Assembly: GCA_036141575.1 (NCBI GenBank)
Contig: JAYZXF010000017.1
Location: 142,077 to 206,076 of the forward strand
Length of the DNA: 64,000 nt
Direction: 5' to 3'
Origin: Pseudomonadota bacterium
GTDB taxonomy: Bacteria > Pseudomonadota > Alphaproteobacteria > UBA2136 > JAPKEQ01
Positions 41,365-48,935 of this stretch are shown here, piece by piece. A program made the position numbers and the translations under genes. The notes beneath the pieces are model-generated. The model saw only the letters and a program-made list of their open reading frames with translations, was not told where the DNA came from and made no database searches. Numbering within the stretch: position 1 is the stretch's first letter; each line of letters begins with the position of its first letter.

Positions 41365-41625
41365 GCCCGCCTCGCTACTCGCTCGGGCGTAGCATTACCC
41401 TGCGGGCAAGCATCGCAGCCCCTTAGGTCTGCGGCTCGCACTATTCGTGCTCGCATGCGACCATGAAGCACCTAAAAATTGGCCTACTAGAGTGCGTGGC
41501 GAAGCGGAGCCAAAAGCCTCAGGGCTTTAAACCAAGACAGGAGCTTTAGCGACGCAGACGGGATGCCGTAAGGTATAGCCGCCCGCAGGGTGAGCGTAGC
41601 GAATCACCATAGCTTGCGTTGGATT
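41365..41625. repeat. Composite intergenic repeat
   Basis: Order: CCGCCTCGCTACTCGCTCGG, CATCGCAGCCCCTTAGG with GTCTGCGGCTCG, GCACCTAAAAATTGG, GGCGAAGCGGAGCC, AAAGCCTCAGGGCTTTAAACC, then 41540-41606, a close copy of 33731-33797. It occupies most of the 570-base gap between rlmE and the TPR gene. Confidence 0.75.
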
Positions 41626-41652
41626 TTATTTTGAAAATTTATAATTTTAAAA

Positions 41653-41814
41653 ATGAAAGACTGGAAGCAAGCCTATAATAAAAACAAACAGCACAGTTTC
41701 TATGCAAACCCAGCCTATAAAGTTGCATCATGCTTCTATATCATGTTAAAACTTTCTACACGTTTAAAAATTAAGAAAAAAGCCTGTTCATTTAAGGCTA
41801 CAAACTCGGTTTGA
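41653..41814 (+). CDS. Possible small basic ORF, 53 aa
   Basis: ATG at 41653 opens 53 codons of a lysine-rich peptide (KDWKQAYNKNKQHSFYANP; LKIKKKACSFK). No Shine-Dalgarno is visible and the stop lies just before the TPR gene's ribosome-binding site. It may be chance; listed because the composition looks protein-like. Confidence 0.2.
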   Translation: MKDWKQAYNKNKQHSFYANPAYKVASCFYIMLKLSTRLKIKKKACSFKATNSV

Positions 41815-41836
41815 TTTAATAAGGGGACAAATACCA

Positions 41837-42481
41837 ATGACAAATGAATTTCTTCGTGAAGTTGATGAACATCTACACGCTGAGCGTATGGAAAACCTAT
41901 GGAAGAAGCACAAGCTTCACATTCTAGGTGCTGTCGGCCTTATGTTCGCAAGTGTTGTTGGTTACAAGGGTTACTCTAACTACACTGAAGTGCAACTGCA
42001 CACTGAAGCAAAAACATACTGGCAGAGCGTTGCTGGCACAGAGCTCAACACGGACGCTCTTAAAGGCCTAGAAGAAACATCTGCTAGTGGTTTTGGAATG
42101 CTTGCAGGCTTTAAGCTTGGTGGTGAAGCTATGAACAATGGTGAATACGAAAAAGCGGCTGGTATCTTCTCTGATATGCAGTCTCGCAAAATGCCGGCTG
42201 AGTTTAAAGAACTTGCAAAATTCTACGAAGCCACAGCAACACGTTACACAAACATTCCAGCTGCACAAGCTCTCTTTGTTGAGCTGAGCGCAGTAGGGGG
42301 CACATACCGCATTAGCTCACTAGAAGCTCTTGCTGATATCGCCCTTTCTCAAGGCAACACTGCTGAAGCGTTTGACTACTACCAAGCCATCGTAAACAGC
42401 GGTGACGATCAAGTGTCTCCAAACGCCTTCCAGCGTGCAACAACACAGATCACAATTCTACGTGAAGAAGCAGGACTATAA
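41837..42481 (+). CDS. YfgM-like membrane-anchored TPR protein
   Basis: 214 residues. Cytoplasmic N-terminus (FLREVDEHLHAERMENLWKKHK), one membrane segment at about 27-45, and periplasmic TPR-like helices. In E. coli YfgM sits next to BamB and works with the SecYEG-PpiD periplasmic chaperone site; the same pairing with bamB here supports that role. AAGGGGAC provides the ribosome-binding site. Confidence 0.85.
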   Translation: MTNEFLREVDEHLHAERMENLWKKHKLHILGAVGLMFASVVGYKGYSNYTEVQLHTEAKTYWQSVAGTELNTDALKGLEETSASGFGMLAGFKLGGEAMNNGEYEKAAGIFSDMQSRKMPAEFKELAKFYEATATRYTNIPAAQALFVELSAVGGTYRISSLEALADIALSQGNTAEAFDYYQAIVNSGDDQVSPNAFQRATTQITILREEAGL

Positions 42482-42485
42482 TCCC

Positions 42486-43796
42486 ATGTTGAATCTTAAA
42501 AAATCATTTGCGCTAAGCCTTTGTGTGCTTGCTCTCAGCGCATGTGGAGGCGATAAAAAGCCGCCACTTAAAGGTGAGCGTATTGACGTTCTTGTAAGCA
42601 GTAGCCAGTTGGTTCCTGATACAGACCTCTACGATGTGCCACTTCTTCTTCCTGAGGAAATTCCTCTGAAGACTTGGGCACAGGTTGGTGGTTTTTCTCA
42701 CCACCGTCCAACACATGTAGCTCTACCAAAAAACGTAGACGAAGCATGGCGTGAGCGCATTGGTTGCGGCATGGCGAAAACAGGTCTTATCCTGAACCCA
42801 CCAGTTGTTTACGCGGACAGCGTTTACGCAATGAACAGCTGTGGTGAAGTGGTTGCTTTAGACGCGAAAACGGGTGACCGTCTGTGGAGAGAAAAACTTA
42901 AGATTGACGAGCGCGAGCTTGAAAGCTTTAGCGGTGGTCTCGCAGTTGATGGCCAAACTGTATATGTAACAACAGGTAGCGGTGAAGTGTTTGCACTGAA
43001 CGCGAAGACTGGTGATAAAGTTTGGAAAGAAAACCTAGGTATGCCACTACGTGCATCACCGGCTATTCAGGGTGAACACCTTTACGTGGTAAGCCACAAC
43101 AACCGCCTGTTCGCACTTGATAAGAAAACTGGTCAAACAGCGTGGCTGCACTCAGGCCTGGAAGAAGCTCTTGCTCTTATGGGTGGTGCGCCTCCTGCTG
43201 TAGATGAGCAGGTGGCGATTGTCCCTTACTCAAGTGGTGAAATTTACGCCCTAAACGCAAGTAATGGTCGTTACCTATGGCATAATGCATTGTCATCAGA
43301 TAACAGCTTTGATCCACTTGCAAACTTGGTAGACATTGAAGGTACGCCTGTGATTGCAAGCGGCATGGTACACGTGGTGAACAACAACGGTTGGCTCAGT
43401 GTATTTGACCTCAAAACAGGTCGACGTTTCTGGGAGCGTCGTTTGAGCGCTGTTCAAATGCCATGGGTTGCTGGTAACGCAATCTTCATCGTGACATCTG
43501 ATAACAAACTCGTAAACGTACACCGCATTGACGGTCGTGTACGCTGGGTACGTGAGCTAACAAGCCTTGTGCCTGAAGATGCACGTGATGACGTAAACTT
43601 CTGGAGTGGCCCTCTATTTGCTGGTGGTCGCCTGATTGTTGTATCTAACAACGGTTACGCTGTTTCGGTTGATCCGAAGAGTGGTAAGCCTTCGCGCATC
43701 TCTAACCTGAAAGATCAGATTAGCCTTGCGCCAATTGCCGCAAACGGCACGCTCTACTTTATGAGCGATGATGCGGAGATTATTGCTTACAAGTAA
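42486..43796 (+). CDS. bamB: Outer-membrane assembly lipoprotein BamB
   Basis: 436 residues from the ATG at 42486, four bases after the TPR gene stop. Signal sequence with lipobox LSACGG (Cys near residue 20). The rest is an eight-bladed PQQ-type propeller with repeated AxxGxxxW segments (VALDAKTGDRLW, FALNAKTGDKVW, FALDKKTGQTAW, YALNASNGRYLW). Part of the BAM complex that inserts beta-barrels in the outer membrane. Confidence 0.93.
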   Translation: MLNLKKSFALSLCVLALSACGGDKKPPLKGERIDVLVSSSQLVPDTDLYDVPLLLPEEIPLKTWAQVGGFSHHRPTHVALPKNVDEAWRERIGCGMAKTGLILNPPVVYADSVYAMNSCGEVVALDAKTGDRLWREKLKIDERELESFSGGLAVDGQTVYVTTGSGEVFALNAKTGDKVWKENLGMPLRASPAIQGEHLYVVSHNNRLFALDKKTGQTAWLHSGLEEALALMGGAPPAVDEQVAIVPYSSGEIYALNASNGRYLWHNALSSDNSFDPLANLVDIEGTPVIASGMVHVVNNNGWLSVFDLKTGRRFWERRLSAVQMPWVAGNAIFIVTSDNKLVNVHRIDGRVRWVRELTSLVPEDARDDVNFWSGPLFAGGRLIVVSNNGYAVSVDPKSGKPSRISNLKDQISLAPIAANGTLYFMSDDAEIIAYK

Positions 43797-43814
43797 GGCT
43801 TGCTCTGAGCTTTT

Positions 43815-43845
43815 AAAAACCGCCACCATGTTGGCGGTTTTTAAA
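43815..43845 (+). terminator. Terminator of bamB
   Basis: AAAAACCGCCA / TGGCGGTTTTT stem with six-base loop. Confidence 0.85.
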
Positions 43846-43854
43846 TTCTCCGCA

Positions 43855-43975
43855 AACTATTGTCTTGGTACAAAAGTTCTTTTGAATTTTAGTTCTGCAC
43901 GCAGCCCTAAAATAAATGCTTTTGTACCGCCAAAACCTCTTAAGGTTTTGGGTCGCGTTGCTCCCACTTGTACAG
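43855..43975. repeat. Intergenic repeat, diverged TTTAAAGC family copy
   Basis: TTGTCTTGGTACAAAAG and CTTTTGTACCGCC replace the TTTAAA arms of the other copies. Then AAAACCTCTTAAGGTTTT hairpin and GGGTCGCGTTGCTCCCAC follow, as in the module at 40421. The arm change is matched on both sides, so pairing is kept (compensatory change). Confidence 0.7.
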
Positions 43976-44023
43976 GCAAACATCTTAGTTGTTTCCACTT
44001 GCCCAAACGCCCATATTCCTGTA

Positions 44024-44031
44024 TGTATACA
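44024..44031. promoter_or_regulatory. TGTATACA palindrome upstream of der
   Basis: Eight-base palindrome 28 bases before the der start; same motif as in several accessory promoters. Confidence 0.35.
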
Positions 44032-44058
44032 CTGCTAAACAATTTAAAGAGAAGACCC

Positions 44059-45471
44059 ATGTTTACAATTGCCCTTGCTGGCCGTCCGAATGTCGGAAAA
44101 TCAACACTATTTAACAAGCTGACACGCCGTGTGCGTGCCATGGTTGCGCCTGTACCAGGTGTAACGCGTGATAGCCGTGAAGGGCCGTGCATGATTGCAG
44201 GTCTACCTTGTACTGTTGTTGATACAGCGGGTCTTGAAGGTCGTGCTACTGGCCTTGCTGGTGATATGAACAAGATTGCAGAAAAAGCCGCTGGAAGCGC
44301 AGATGTGATCCTTTTCCTCATTGATGGACGAGAAGGGGTGACAGCTGAGGATGAGTACGTTGCAGGACTCCTCCGTAAACTGAAGAAGCCTGTGCTTCTA
44401 CTTGTCAACAAAGCAGATACACGTGATGCACACGATAACGCAATGGAAGCGTGGAGCCTTGGTTTTGGCGAACCTGTTATGCTTGCTGCTGAGCACGCGA
44501 TTGGTTTTGATGATATTGCTGAGTTTGTAGAAAAGCACTACAAACCATCAGAAGCACCTGTTATTGAAGTGACTCCAGAAGAGGACGAGCTACAAGACGC
44601 TATGGGCGCAGATAAACGTGGTCCGAATGATGTGTCCTCACTTAAACTTGCGATTGTTGGTCGTCCAAACGCTGGTAAATCAACTCTCATTAACACCATC
44701 CTTGGTGAAGAGCGCATGCTCGCAGGTGATATTGCTGGTCTAACACGTGAGAGTGTAGGGACACTGTATGAAGTTGAGGGCGGTCGTATTATTGAGCTTG
44801 TTGATACACCGGGACTTCGCAAAAAAGCAAAGATTACAGAAGAGCTTGAGCAGAAGAGTGCAGCAGACGCTCTTGTAACCATTGGTAAGGCTGACGTTGT
44901 TGTACTGATGATTGACGCGCAGCAACCGCTCGAAAAGCAGGATATCCAGATTGCAGAAAAAGCCACAAACGATGGCCGCCCACTGGTTGTTGTGATTAAC
45001 AAGTGGGACCTTATCTCAGGTGATGAGCGTGAGAAGCTTAAGTTTGACCTTATGGAAGACCTATACTACGGCTTCCACCAAGTGAAGGAACTTCCATTCC
45101 TCACAGTATCTGCCCTTAAAGGTAAAAACGTAGAGAAGATTATTCCACGCGTTCTTAAAGCTGCGGAAATTGGTAAAAAGCGTATGGGTACGGCTAAAAT
45201 TAACCGTGTGCTTGAGCTTGCGCTGAACACAAACCCACCGCCACTGCGTAAAAACAAAATGCTAAAAATTAAGTTCATGAGCCAAGTGGCCATTGACCCA
45301 GCAACCTTTGTTGTGTGGATGAACCGCCCAGACCTTATGCCAGCAAGCTACGAGCGCTACCTGAAAAACGTGATGCGCCAAGAGCTGGATCTTGGAAGTG
45401 TACCATTTAAACTGATCTTCCGTGGTAATGGTGAAAACCCGTATAAGCATAAAGCTGCAAGATCACACTAA
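44059..45471 (+). CDS. der: Ribosome-assembly GTPase Der (EngA)
   Basis: 470 residues from the ATG at 44059. Two G domains: GRPNVGKST (residue about 8) with DTAGLE and NKAD; GRPNAGKST (about 203) with DTPGLRKKA and NKWD. C-terminal KH-like domain is complete. Needed for 50S subunit assembly. The open frame reaches further upstream through the repeat and is not coding there. Confidence 0.97.
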   Translation: MFTIALAGRPNVGKSTLFNKLTRRVRAMVAPVPGVTRDSREGPCMIAGLPCTVVDTAGLEGRATGLAGDMNKIAEKAAGSADVILFLIDGREGVTAEDEYVAGLLRKLKKPVLLLVNKADTRDAHDNAMEAWSLGFGEPVMLAAEHAIGFDDIAEFVEKHYKPSEAPVIEVTPEEDELQDAMGADKRGPNDVSSLKLAIVGRPNAGKSTLINTILGEERMLAGDIAGLTRESVGTLYEVEGGRIIELVDTPGLRKKAKITEELEQKSAADALVTIGKADVVVLMIDAQQPLEKQDIQIAEKATNDGRPLVVVINKWDLISGDEREKLKFDLMEDLYYGFHQVKELPFLTVSALKGKNVEKIIPRVLKAAEIGKKRMGTAKINRVLELALNTNPPPLRKNKMLKIKFMSQVAIDPATFVVWMNRPDLMPASYERYLKNVMRQELDLGSVPFKLIFRGNGENPYKHKAARSH

Positions 45472-45483
45472 GAGTAAGTGACT

Positions 45484-46293
45484 ATGACTAAAGTATGTGA
45501 AGCTTTTTTTGCTCTTTGTGATTCTATTTCAATGGGCTGGTTCATTAGTTTCATTAATTCAGATTTTATGATCGCTGCTGCAGGTGCAGCTTTTGGTGCT
45601 CTTGGTGCAGCACTGATTATTTTTCAAGTAGAGAAAAATAAAGATTATAAAACTTTGCTCCAAGATACGAATATGGCAGCAACTCTTTTGTCTGGGCATA
45701 TTGATACATTGATACGTTTGAAGAGAGACGGACTTTCTTCTTTTAGATCAGATCTTAGGTCTTTTAAGAAAGAGTTTAGAAGCTTAAAGCAGCCTGTAGA
45801 TGAGAGAGAAATTTTATCAATTGGTTTAAAGTACGGCAATTTATCAAAATTTTTGCAGGAAATTGTGACAGTAGTTGATATTCCAGTCTCATCTTTAGCT
45901 CGATATGCAGATATTTCTACTAAGCCAATTGAATATATTTCACAAGCCAATGAAATTTTTAATAGCATTGCTTACAAGGTTAAACACAGAAATTCTCTTG
46001 TGCAACAAGCAGTACAATCTGAATCTGGCTTATGCGAATATTATAAAATGCTATTAGCAGGCGATAAGATTGCTGAAACTCAAGATTTTGAGGCAAGGAT
46101 TGAGCAAGATATAGATTATTGTTTGTGTTATATGGTTGAGGCTTCTATTGAGTTGCAAAAGGTAGCTCACAAAGCTTTACCTAAAAGGTATCTAGGTAAG
46201 GTTGTTTCACATCTTAATAAAAAGGTGGGGGCGAAGGAAATGCCTTCAGTAGATTTCTTTGACCAGACATTTCATAGAGGAGCATATGCATGA
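45484..46293 (+). CDS. AT-rich unknown protein with one membrane segment, 269 aa
   Basis: ATG at 45484. N-terminal hydrophobic stretch (FMIAAAGAAFGALGAALIIF, about 28-47), then a helical soluble part with KKEFRSLK and a long coiled region. Base composition and codons (many TTA, AAA, TTT) differ from both der and the accessory units, which suggests a different origin. It overlaps the next gene by four bases (ATGA). No family recognised. Confidence 0.65.
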   Translation: MTKVCEAFFALCDSISMGWFISFINSDFMIAAAGAAFGALGAALIIFQVEKNKDYKTLLQDTNMAATLLSGHIDTLIRLKRDGLSSFRSDLRSFKKEFRSLKQPVDEREILSIGLKYGNLSKFLQEIVTVVDIPVSSLARYADISTKPIEYISQANEIFNSIAYKVKHRNSLVQQAVQSESGLCEYYKMLLAGDKIAETQDFEARIEQDIDYCLCYMVEASIELQKVAHKALPKRYLGKVVSHLNKKVGAKEMPSVDFFDQTFHRGAYA

Positions 46294-46628
46294 CCATCTC
46301 ATTTGATGATTTTATGAAAGTTGAACTCCGCCTTGGTAAGGTGGTGGATGTACAAGATTTTCCTAAAGCCCGTAACCCTGCTTACAAAGTGTGGGTGGAC
46401 TTTGGTGATGAGATTGGCATTAAAAAATCCAGCGCCCAAATTACCCACCATTACACAAAGGACGAGCTTATGGACCGACATGTGGTGTGCGTGACAAACT
46501 TTGCCCCACGTCAAATTGCTGATTTCATGTCGGAAGTTTTGATTACTGGCTTTTACGACGCAGACGGCCATGTAGTTCTTGCAGGAGTAGAGAAGGGTGA
46601 CCTTCCACTCGGTAGCAGGCTTGCTTAA
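46290..46628 (+). CDS. tRNA-binding (OB-fold) protein, CsaA/YgjH type
   Basis: 112 residues; ATGA overlap with the previous gene. EMAP/CsaA-like OB fold: FMKVELRLGKVVDVQDFPKA, YKVWVDFGDEIGIKKSSAQ, NFAPRQIADFMSEVLITG and ADGHVVLAGVEKG. Related stand-alone proteins bind tRNA or act as secretion chaperones. Confidence 0.9.
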   Translation: MTISFDDFMKVELRLGKVVDVQDFPKARNPAYKVWVDFGDEIGIKKSSAQITHHYTKDELMDRHVVCVTNFAPRQIADFMSEVLITGFYDADGHVVLAGVEKGDLPLGSRLA

Positions 46629-46642
46629 TCCATAATTTTACA

Positions 46643-46671
46643 AAAGGCCCCTTGCGAGGGGCTTTTTTATG
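46643..46671 (+). terminator. Terminator of the tRNA-binding gene
   Basis: AAAAGGCCCC / GGGGCTTTTTT stem with loop TTGCGA. The loop and 3' arm hold the -35 box of the next gene. Confidence 0.75.
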
Positions 46672-46680
46672 CCCCATACC
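46652..46680 (+). promoter_or_regulatory. Promoter of the 46726 gene
   Basis: TTGCGA (46652-46657), 17-base spacer, CATACC (46675-46680). The -35 box overlaps the preceding terminator hairpin. Confidence 0.5.
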
Positions 46681-46725
46681 AATTAGGTTAACTGATTTTA
46701 CTTACTGTTTTAAGGAGGAGCTCTT

Positions 46726-47109
46726 ATGGCCCCAAAATTCCCTTCCACCATGCTGGACGAAGATGGCAATGCGCCGACCAACCAACTGGCTGCTGTTGCT
46801 GCCGAAGTTGCACGCCTTGAAGGTCTCGTGGACAACGTGGAGGAGCAGAAAAAGCGCTGCTACCCTCAAAAAGAGGGTGACCCCGCGGTGAACCCCAAAA
46901 ACTTGGCTGCTGTCATGGCGAGCAAGCTGGCGGTTGCTGAATCCTGTGCGGACTGGCTGATTGACAAAGTCTTGCCGGCTGTTACAGACCGTCGCGCTCT
47001 GGGCTACGTCAAAGAAGCGCTTCTGAAGATGCGTGGCAACCTTCTGGTGCTGGATACGGAACTTGAAAAGTTCTGTCGCCAAAATGATGTTCAGCCCGAA
47101 GAGATCTGA
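46726..47109 (+). CDS. Unknown helical protein, paralogue of the 47227 product
   Basis: 127 residues, AAGGAGGAG upstream. Starts with MAPKFPSTMLDEDG, matched by MARKHPSNMLDEDG in the next gene. Mostly helical with heptad-like regions (VARLEGLVDNVEEQKK; LLVLDTELEKFC). No signal peptide or membrane segment. Eight of fifteen leucines use CTG. Function unknown. Confidence 0.65.
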   Translation: MAPKFPSTMLDEDGNAPTNQLAAVAAEVARLEGLVDNVEEQKKRCYPQKEGDPAVNPKNLAAVMASKLAVAESCADWLIDKVLPAVTDRRALGYVKEALLKMRGNLLVLDTELEKFCRQNDVQPEEI

Positions 47110-47120
47110 TCGATTCACTG

Positions 47121-47150
47121 AGATAGCTCCCGAAAGGGGGGCTATTTCTT
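47121..47150 (+). terminator. Terminator of the 46726 gene
   Basis: GATAGCTCCC / GGGGGGCTATTTC stem with GAAA loop; TGATCGA spans the stop. Confidence 0.8.
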
Positions 47151-47226
47151 TATTGCTTGAGCCTGTATGCAATGTTATTCTAATAGAAATTCTACTGATT
47201 TTCCCGTTTTTTAAAGGAGCCCTGTT

Positions 47227-47628
47227 ATGGCACGAAAGCACCCAAGCAATATGCTGGATGAAGATGGCCGTCAACGCGGTGATATGGAAGCTCTGCTTCT
47301 GGAAGTTCCGCGCGTTGAAGCGTTGATTGACCAAGCTGAAAATTTGGTCGGCTATGAGTTTTCTGATACGGAGCTTGAGCAAGGCCCCGCAGATGACAAA
47401 CAAAAGCTGAATATGCTTGCGACCATCAAGGAAGGCATGCTGAGCTCTCTGGCTGTGGCACAAGATTGCATCCGCTATATGCGTGAAGAGGTTCTGCCGT
47501 CACTCACGGATGAAGACGCCATTGAATTTGCGCAAGGTTCTGTGGAAGCTCTCAGCGTGCGTTACCGCACGATCAAAAAATCTTATGAAGCCTTCTGCAC
47601 GATGCATGGTTTTAAGATTGAGATGTAA
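47227..47628 (+). CDS. Unknown helical protein, paralogue of the 46726 product
   Basis: 133 residues, AAAGGAG upstream. Shares the N-terminus with its neighbour, plus AVAQDCIRYMREEVLPSLTDEDA against AVAESCADWLIDKVLPAVTDRRA in the second half, so it is full-length paralogy. Acidic, helical, no membrane segment. Separate promoter region (TTGCTT...TTATTC or TTGAGC...TAATAG) and terminator. Confidence 0.65.
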   Translation: MARKHPSNMLDEDGRQRGDMEALLLEVPRVEALIDQAENLVGYEFSDTELEQGPADDKQKLNMLATIKEGMLSSLAVAQDCIRYMREEVLPSLTDEDAIEFAQGSVEALSVRYRTIKKSYEAFCTMHGFKIEM

Positions 47629-47638
47629 ACGAATGTGA

Positions 47639-47665
47639 AAGCAGCCCTTCGGGGCTGTTTCTTTT
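47639..47665 (+). terminator. Terminator of the 47227 gene
   Basis: AAGCAGCCC / GGGGCTGTTT stem, TTC loop; ACGA after the stop. Confidence 0.85.
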
Positions 47666-47675
47666 ATGTTAAGGG

Positions 47676-47704
47676 TTGTAATCTCAGGACGTGAGCGTTA
47701 TACC
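47676..47704 (+). promoter_or_regulatory. Promoter of the 47747 gene
   Basis: TTGTAA (47676-47681), 17-base spacer, TATACC (47699-47704). Confidence 0.65.
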
Positions 47705-47746
47705 AATGCCAACTTAAATTTTGTGTTCCGTTTTATGGAGGAGCTT

Positions 47747-48016
47747 ATGCTCAAAAAAGAAAAGCTAGCCGTCATGGCTCTTGATCATCGCATTCAGTTG
47801 ATGGTGCAAGAGATGGACCGGCTAGAAACCTTGAGTGAGGGGACGGTGTCCCATTTCAAGCTCAAGACAGCTGAGGCTGAGACAGAGGCTTTGCATGACC
47901 TTGCAATTGATGCGGCGTTTTACTCAACGTACCCTGCTGACCGCAAGGCTATTACAGAACTTCTTCAACGTGCCTTTGCATTGAAAGGAAAACTTTCAGC
48001 GCTTATAAGCGATTAA
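47747..48016 (+). CDS. Unknown helical protein, 89 aa
   Basis: Start at 47747 set by ATGGAGGAG; the longer open frame overlaps the promoter. Two long helices (ALDHRIQLMVQEMDRLE; RKAITELLQRAFALKGKLSAL). It may be a distant relative of the two genes before it, but the shared N-terminal motif is absent. Third single-gene unit in a row. Confidence 0.6.
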   Translation: MLKKEKLAVMALDHRIQLMVQEMDRLETLSEGTVSHFKLKTAEAETEALHDLAIDAAFYSTYPADRKAITELLQRAFALKGKLSALISD

Positions 48017-48019
48017 ACC

Positions 48020-48046
48020 AAAGCCCCCTTGTGGGGCTTTATTCTA
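48020..48046. terminator. Bidirectional terminator
   Basis: AAAGCCCCC / GGGGCTTT stem with loop TTGT, shared by the 47747 gene (+) and the 48048 gene (-). Confidence 0.75.
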
Positions 48047-48047
48047 T

Positions 48048-48365
48048 TTATAGACTTAGTTTTTTATGGCGTGCGAGATAGTAAATAATCGCAGGAACGC
48101 TAAAGACTAGCGAAGATGTATAAAGGATGGCGTAGAACTCAGGTGCTGAATAACTTTCATGTGGGCGGTTGCTGTAGAGGGTATCCATCACGTAGCCAAT
48201 AGCAATAAGGGCAGGGAAGCGAATGTGCCATTCTGCCATACGCCAAAAGAGCGTGTCTGCTTTAAGTTTTGGTAGCAGGTTTAGGGCACGTGGAGTGATA
48301 AACGGAAGAGAGCACCAAATGATCCAAATTAGAATAAATACAATGGCTTCTGTTGTTAAGTTCAT
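48048..48365 (-). CDS. Membrane protein in the radA-cvpA operon, 105 aa
   Basis: Three hydrophobic segments (about 5-25, 50-65, 78-98). It starts three bases after the cvpA stop and is part of the radA-cvpA transcript. In many alphaproteobacteria purF follows cvpA; it is not here. No family recognised. Core-type codon use. Confidence 0.65.
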   Translation of the reverse strand: MNLTTEAIVFILIWIIWCSLPFITPRALNLLPKLKADTLFWRMAEWHIRFPALIAIGYVMDTLYSNRPHESYSAPEFYAILYTSSLVFSVPAIIYYLARHKKLSL

Positions 48366-48368
48366 GTG

Positions 48369-48935
48369 CTACAGCATTCCTTGCATGAGCTTGTCATAGC
48401 GCTCTTTCATCATCTTTTCTTCTTCAAGTTTTGGATCATAAAGAATAATTGTTTTATTAATCACATCCTTCTTCATGAGGTACTCTTCAATATCAACTGC
48501 ATTGTTATAGGCGGTTTTTAGAAATACTGAGCTATCTGTGAGCCAGTAAGGAATGTCTTCATCTGTAAAGGTGAAGTGAGCCAGCATGGCCCCAAGCACC
48601 ATAACGTAAACACGAGCTGCACCTGTAAAAAAGCCAAGGCGCTTGCTGAGGGTGTTCGGGCGTCTACGAGCAAAGAACTCTCTAAAGATGGTGATATCCA
48701 ACAGGTGCGCCATAAGGGAGCTAAAGAAGGTAATACCGACCATACTGAGAAATAGCCTTGAACCTTGGCGCATGAAAACAGCTTCAGTAGCCGTCGCATC
48801 GTGGAAGAGTAAGTAAACACTGCTTACAAACAGGGGCAACCAAATTACAAACTGTGCGAGGTCTCTAAATAGCCCACAACGATAGCCCGTAAGGCCTGTA
48901 ATAAGCATAAAGAGAACAAAGAGCAGATCAGCCAC
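48369..48935 (-). CDS. cvpA: CvpA family membrane protein
   Basis: 188 residues from the GTG at 48935, chosen because GGAG lies seven bases upstream (TTG at 48947 is the alternative). Four membrane segments with the CvpA pattern LITGLTGYRCGLFRDLAQFVIW and a polar C-terminal helix. The start overlaps the end of radA. CvpA is linked to colicin V export and envelope integrity. Confidence 0.85.
   Translation of the reverse strand: MADLLFVLFMLITGLTGYRCGLFRDLAQFVIWLPLFVSSVYLLFHDATATEAVFMRQGSRLFLSMVGITFFSSLMAHLLDITIFREFFARRRPNTLSKRLGFFTGAARVYVMVLGAMLAHFTFTDEDIPYWLTDSSVFLKTAYNNAVDIEEYLMKKDVINKTIILYDPKLEEEKMMKERYDKLMQGML

Noticed and set aside
40208..41836. tRNA or other structured RNA gene in the gaps around rlmE
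   Set aside because: The stems are repeat modules; no cloverleaf or CCA end could be read.
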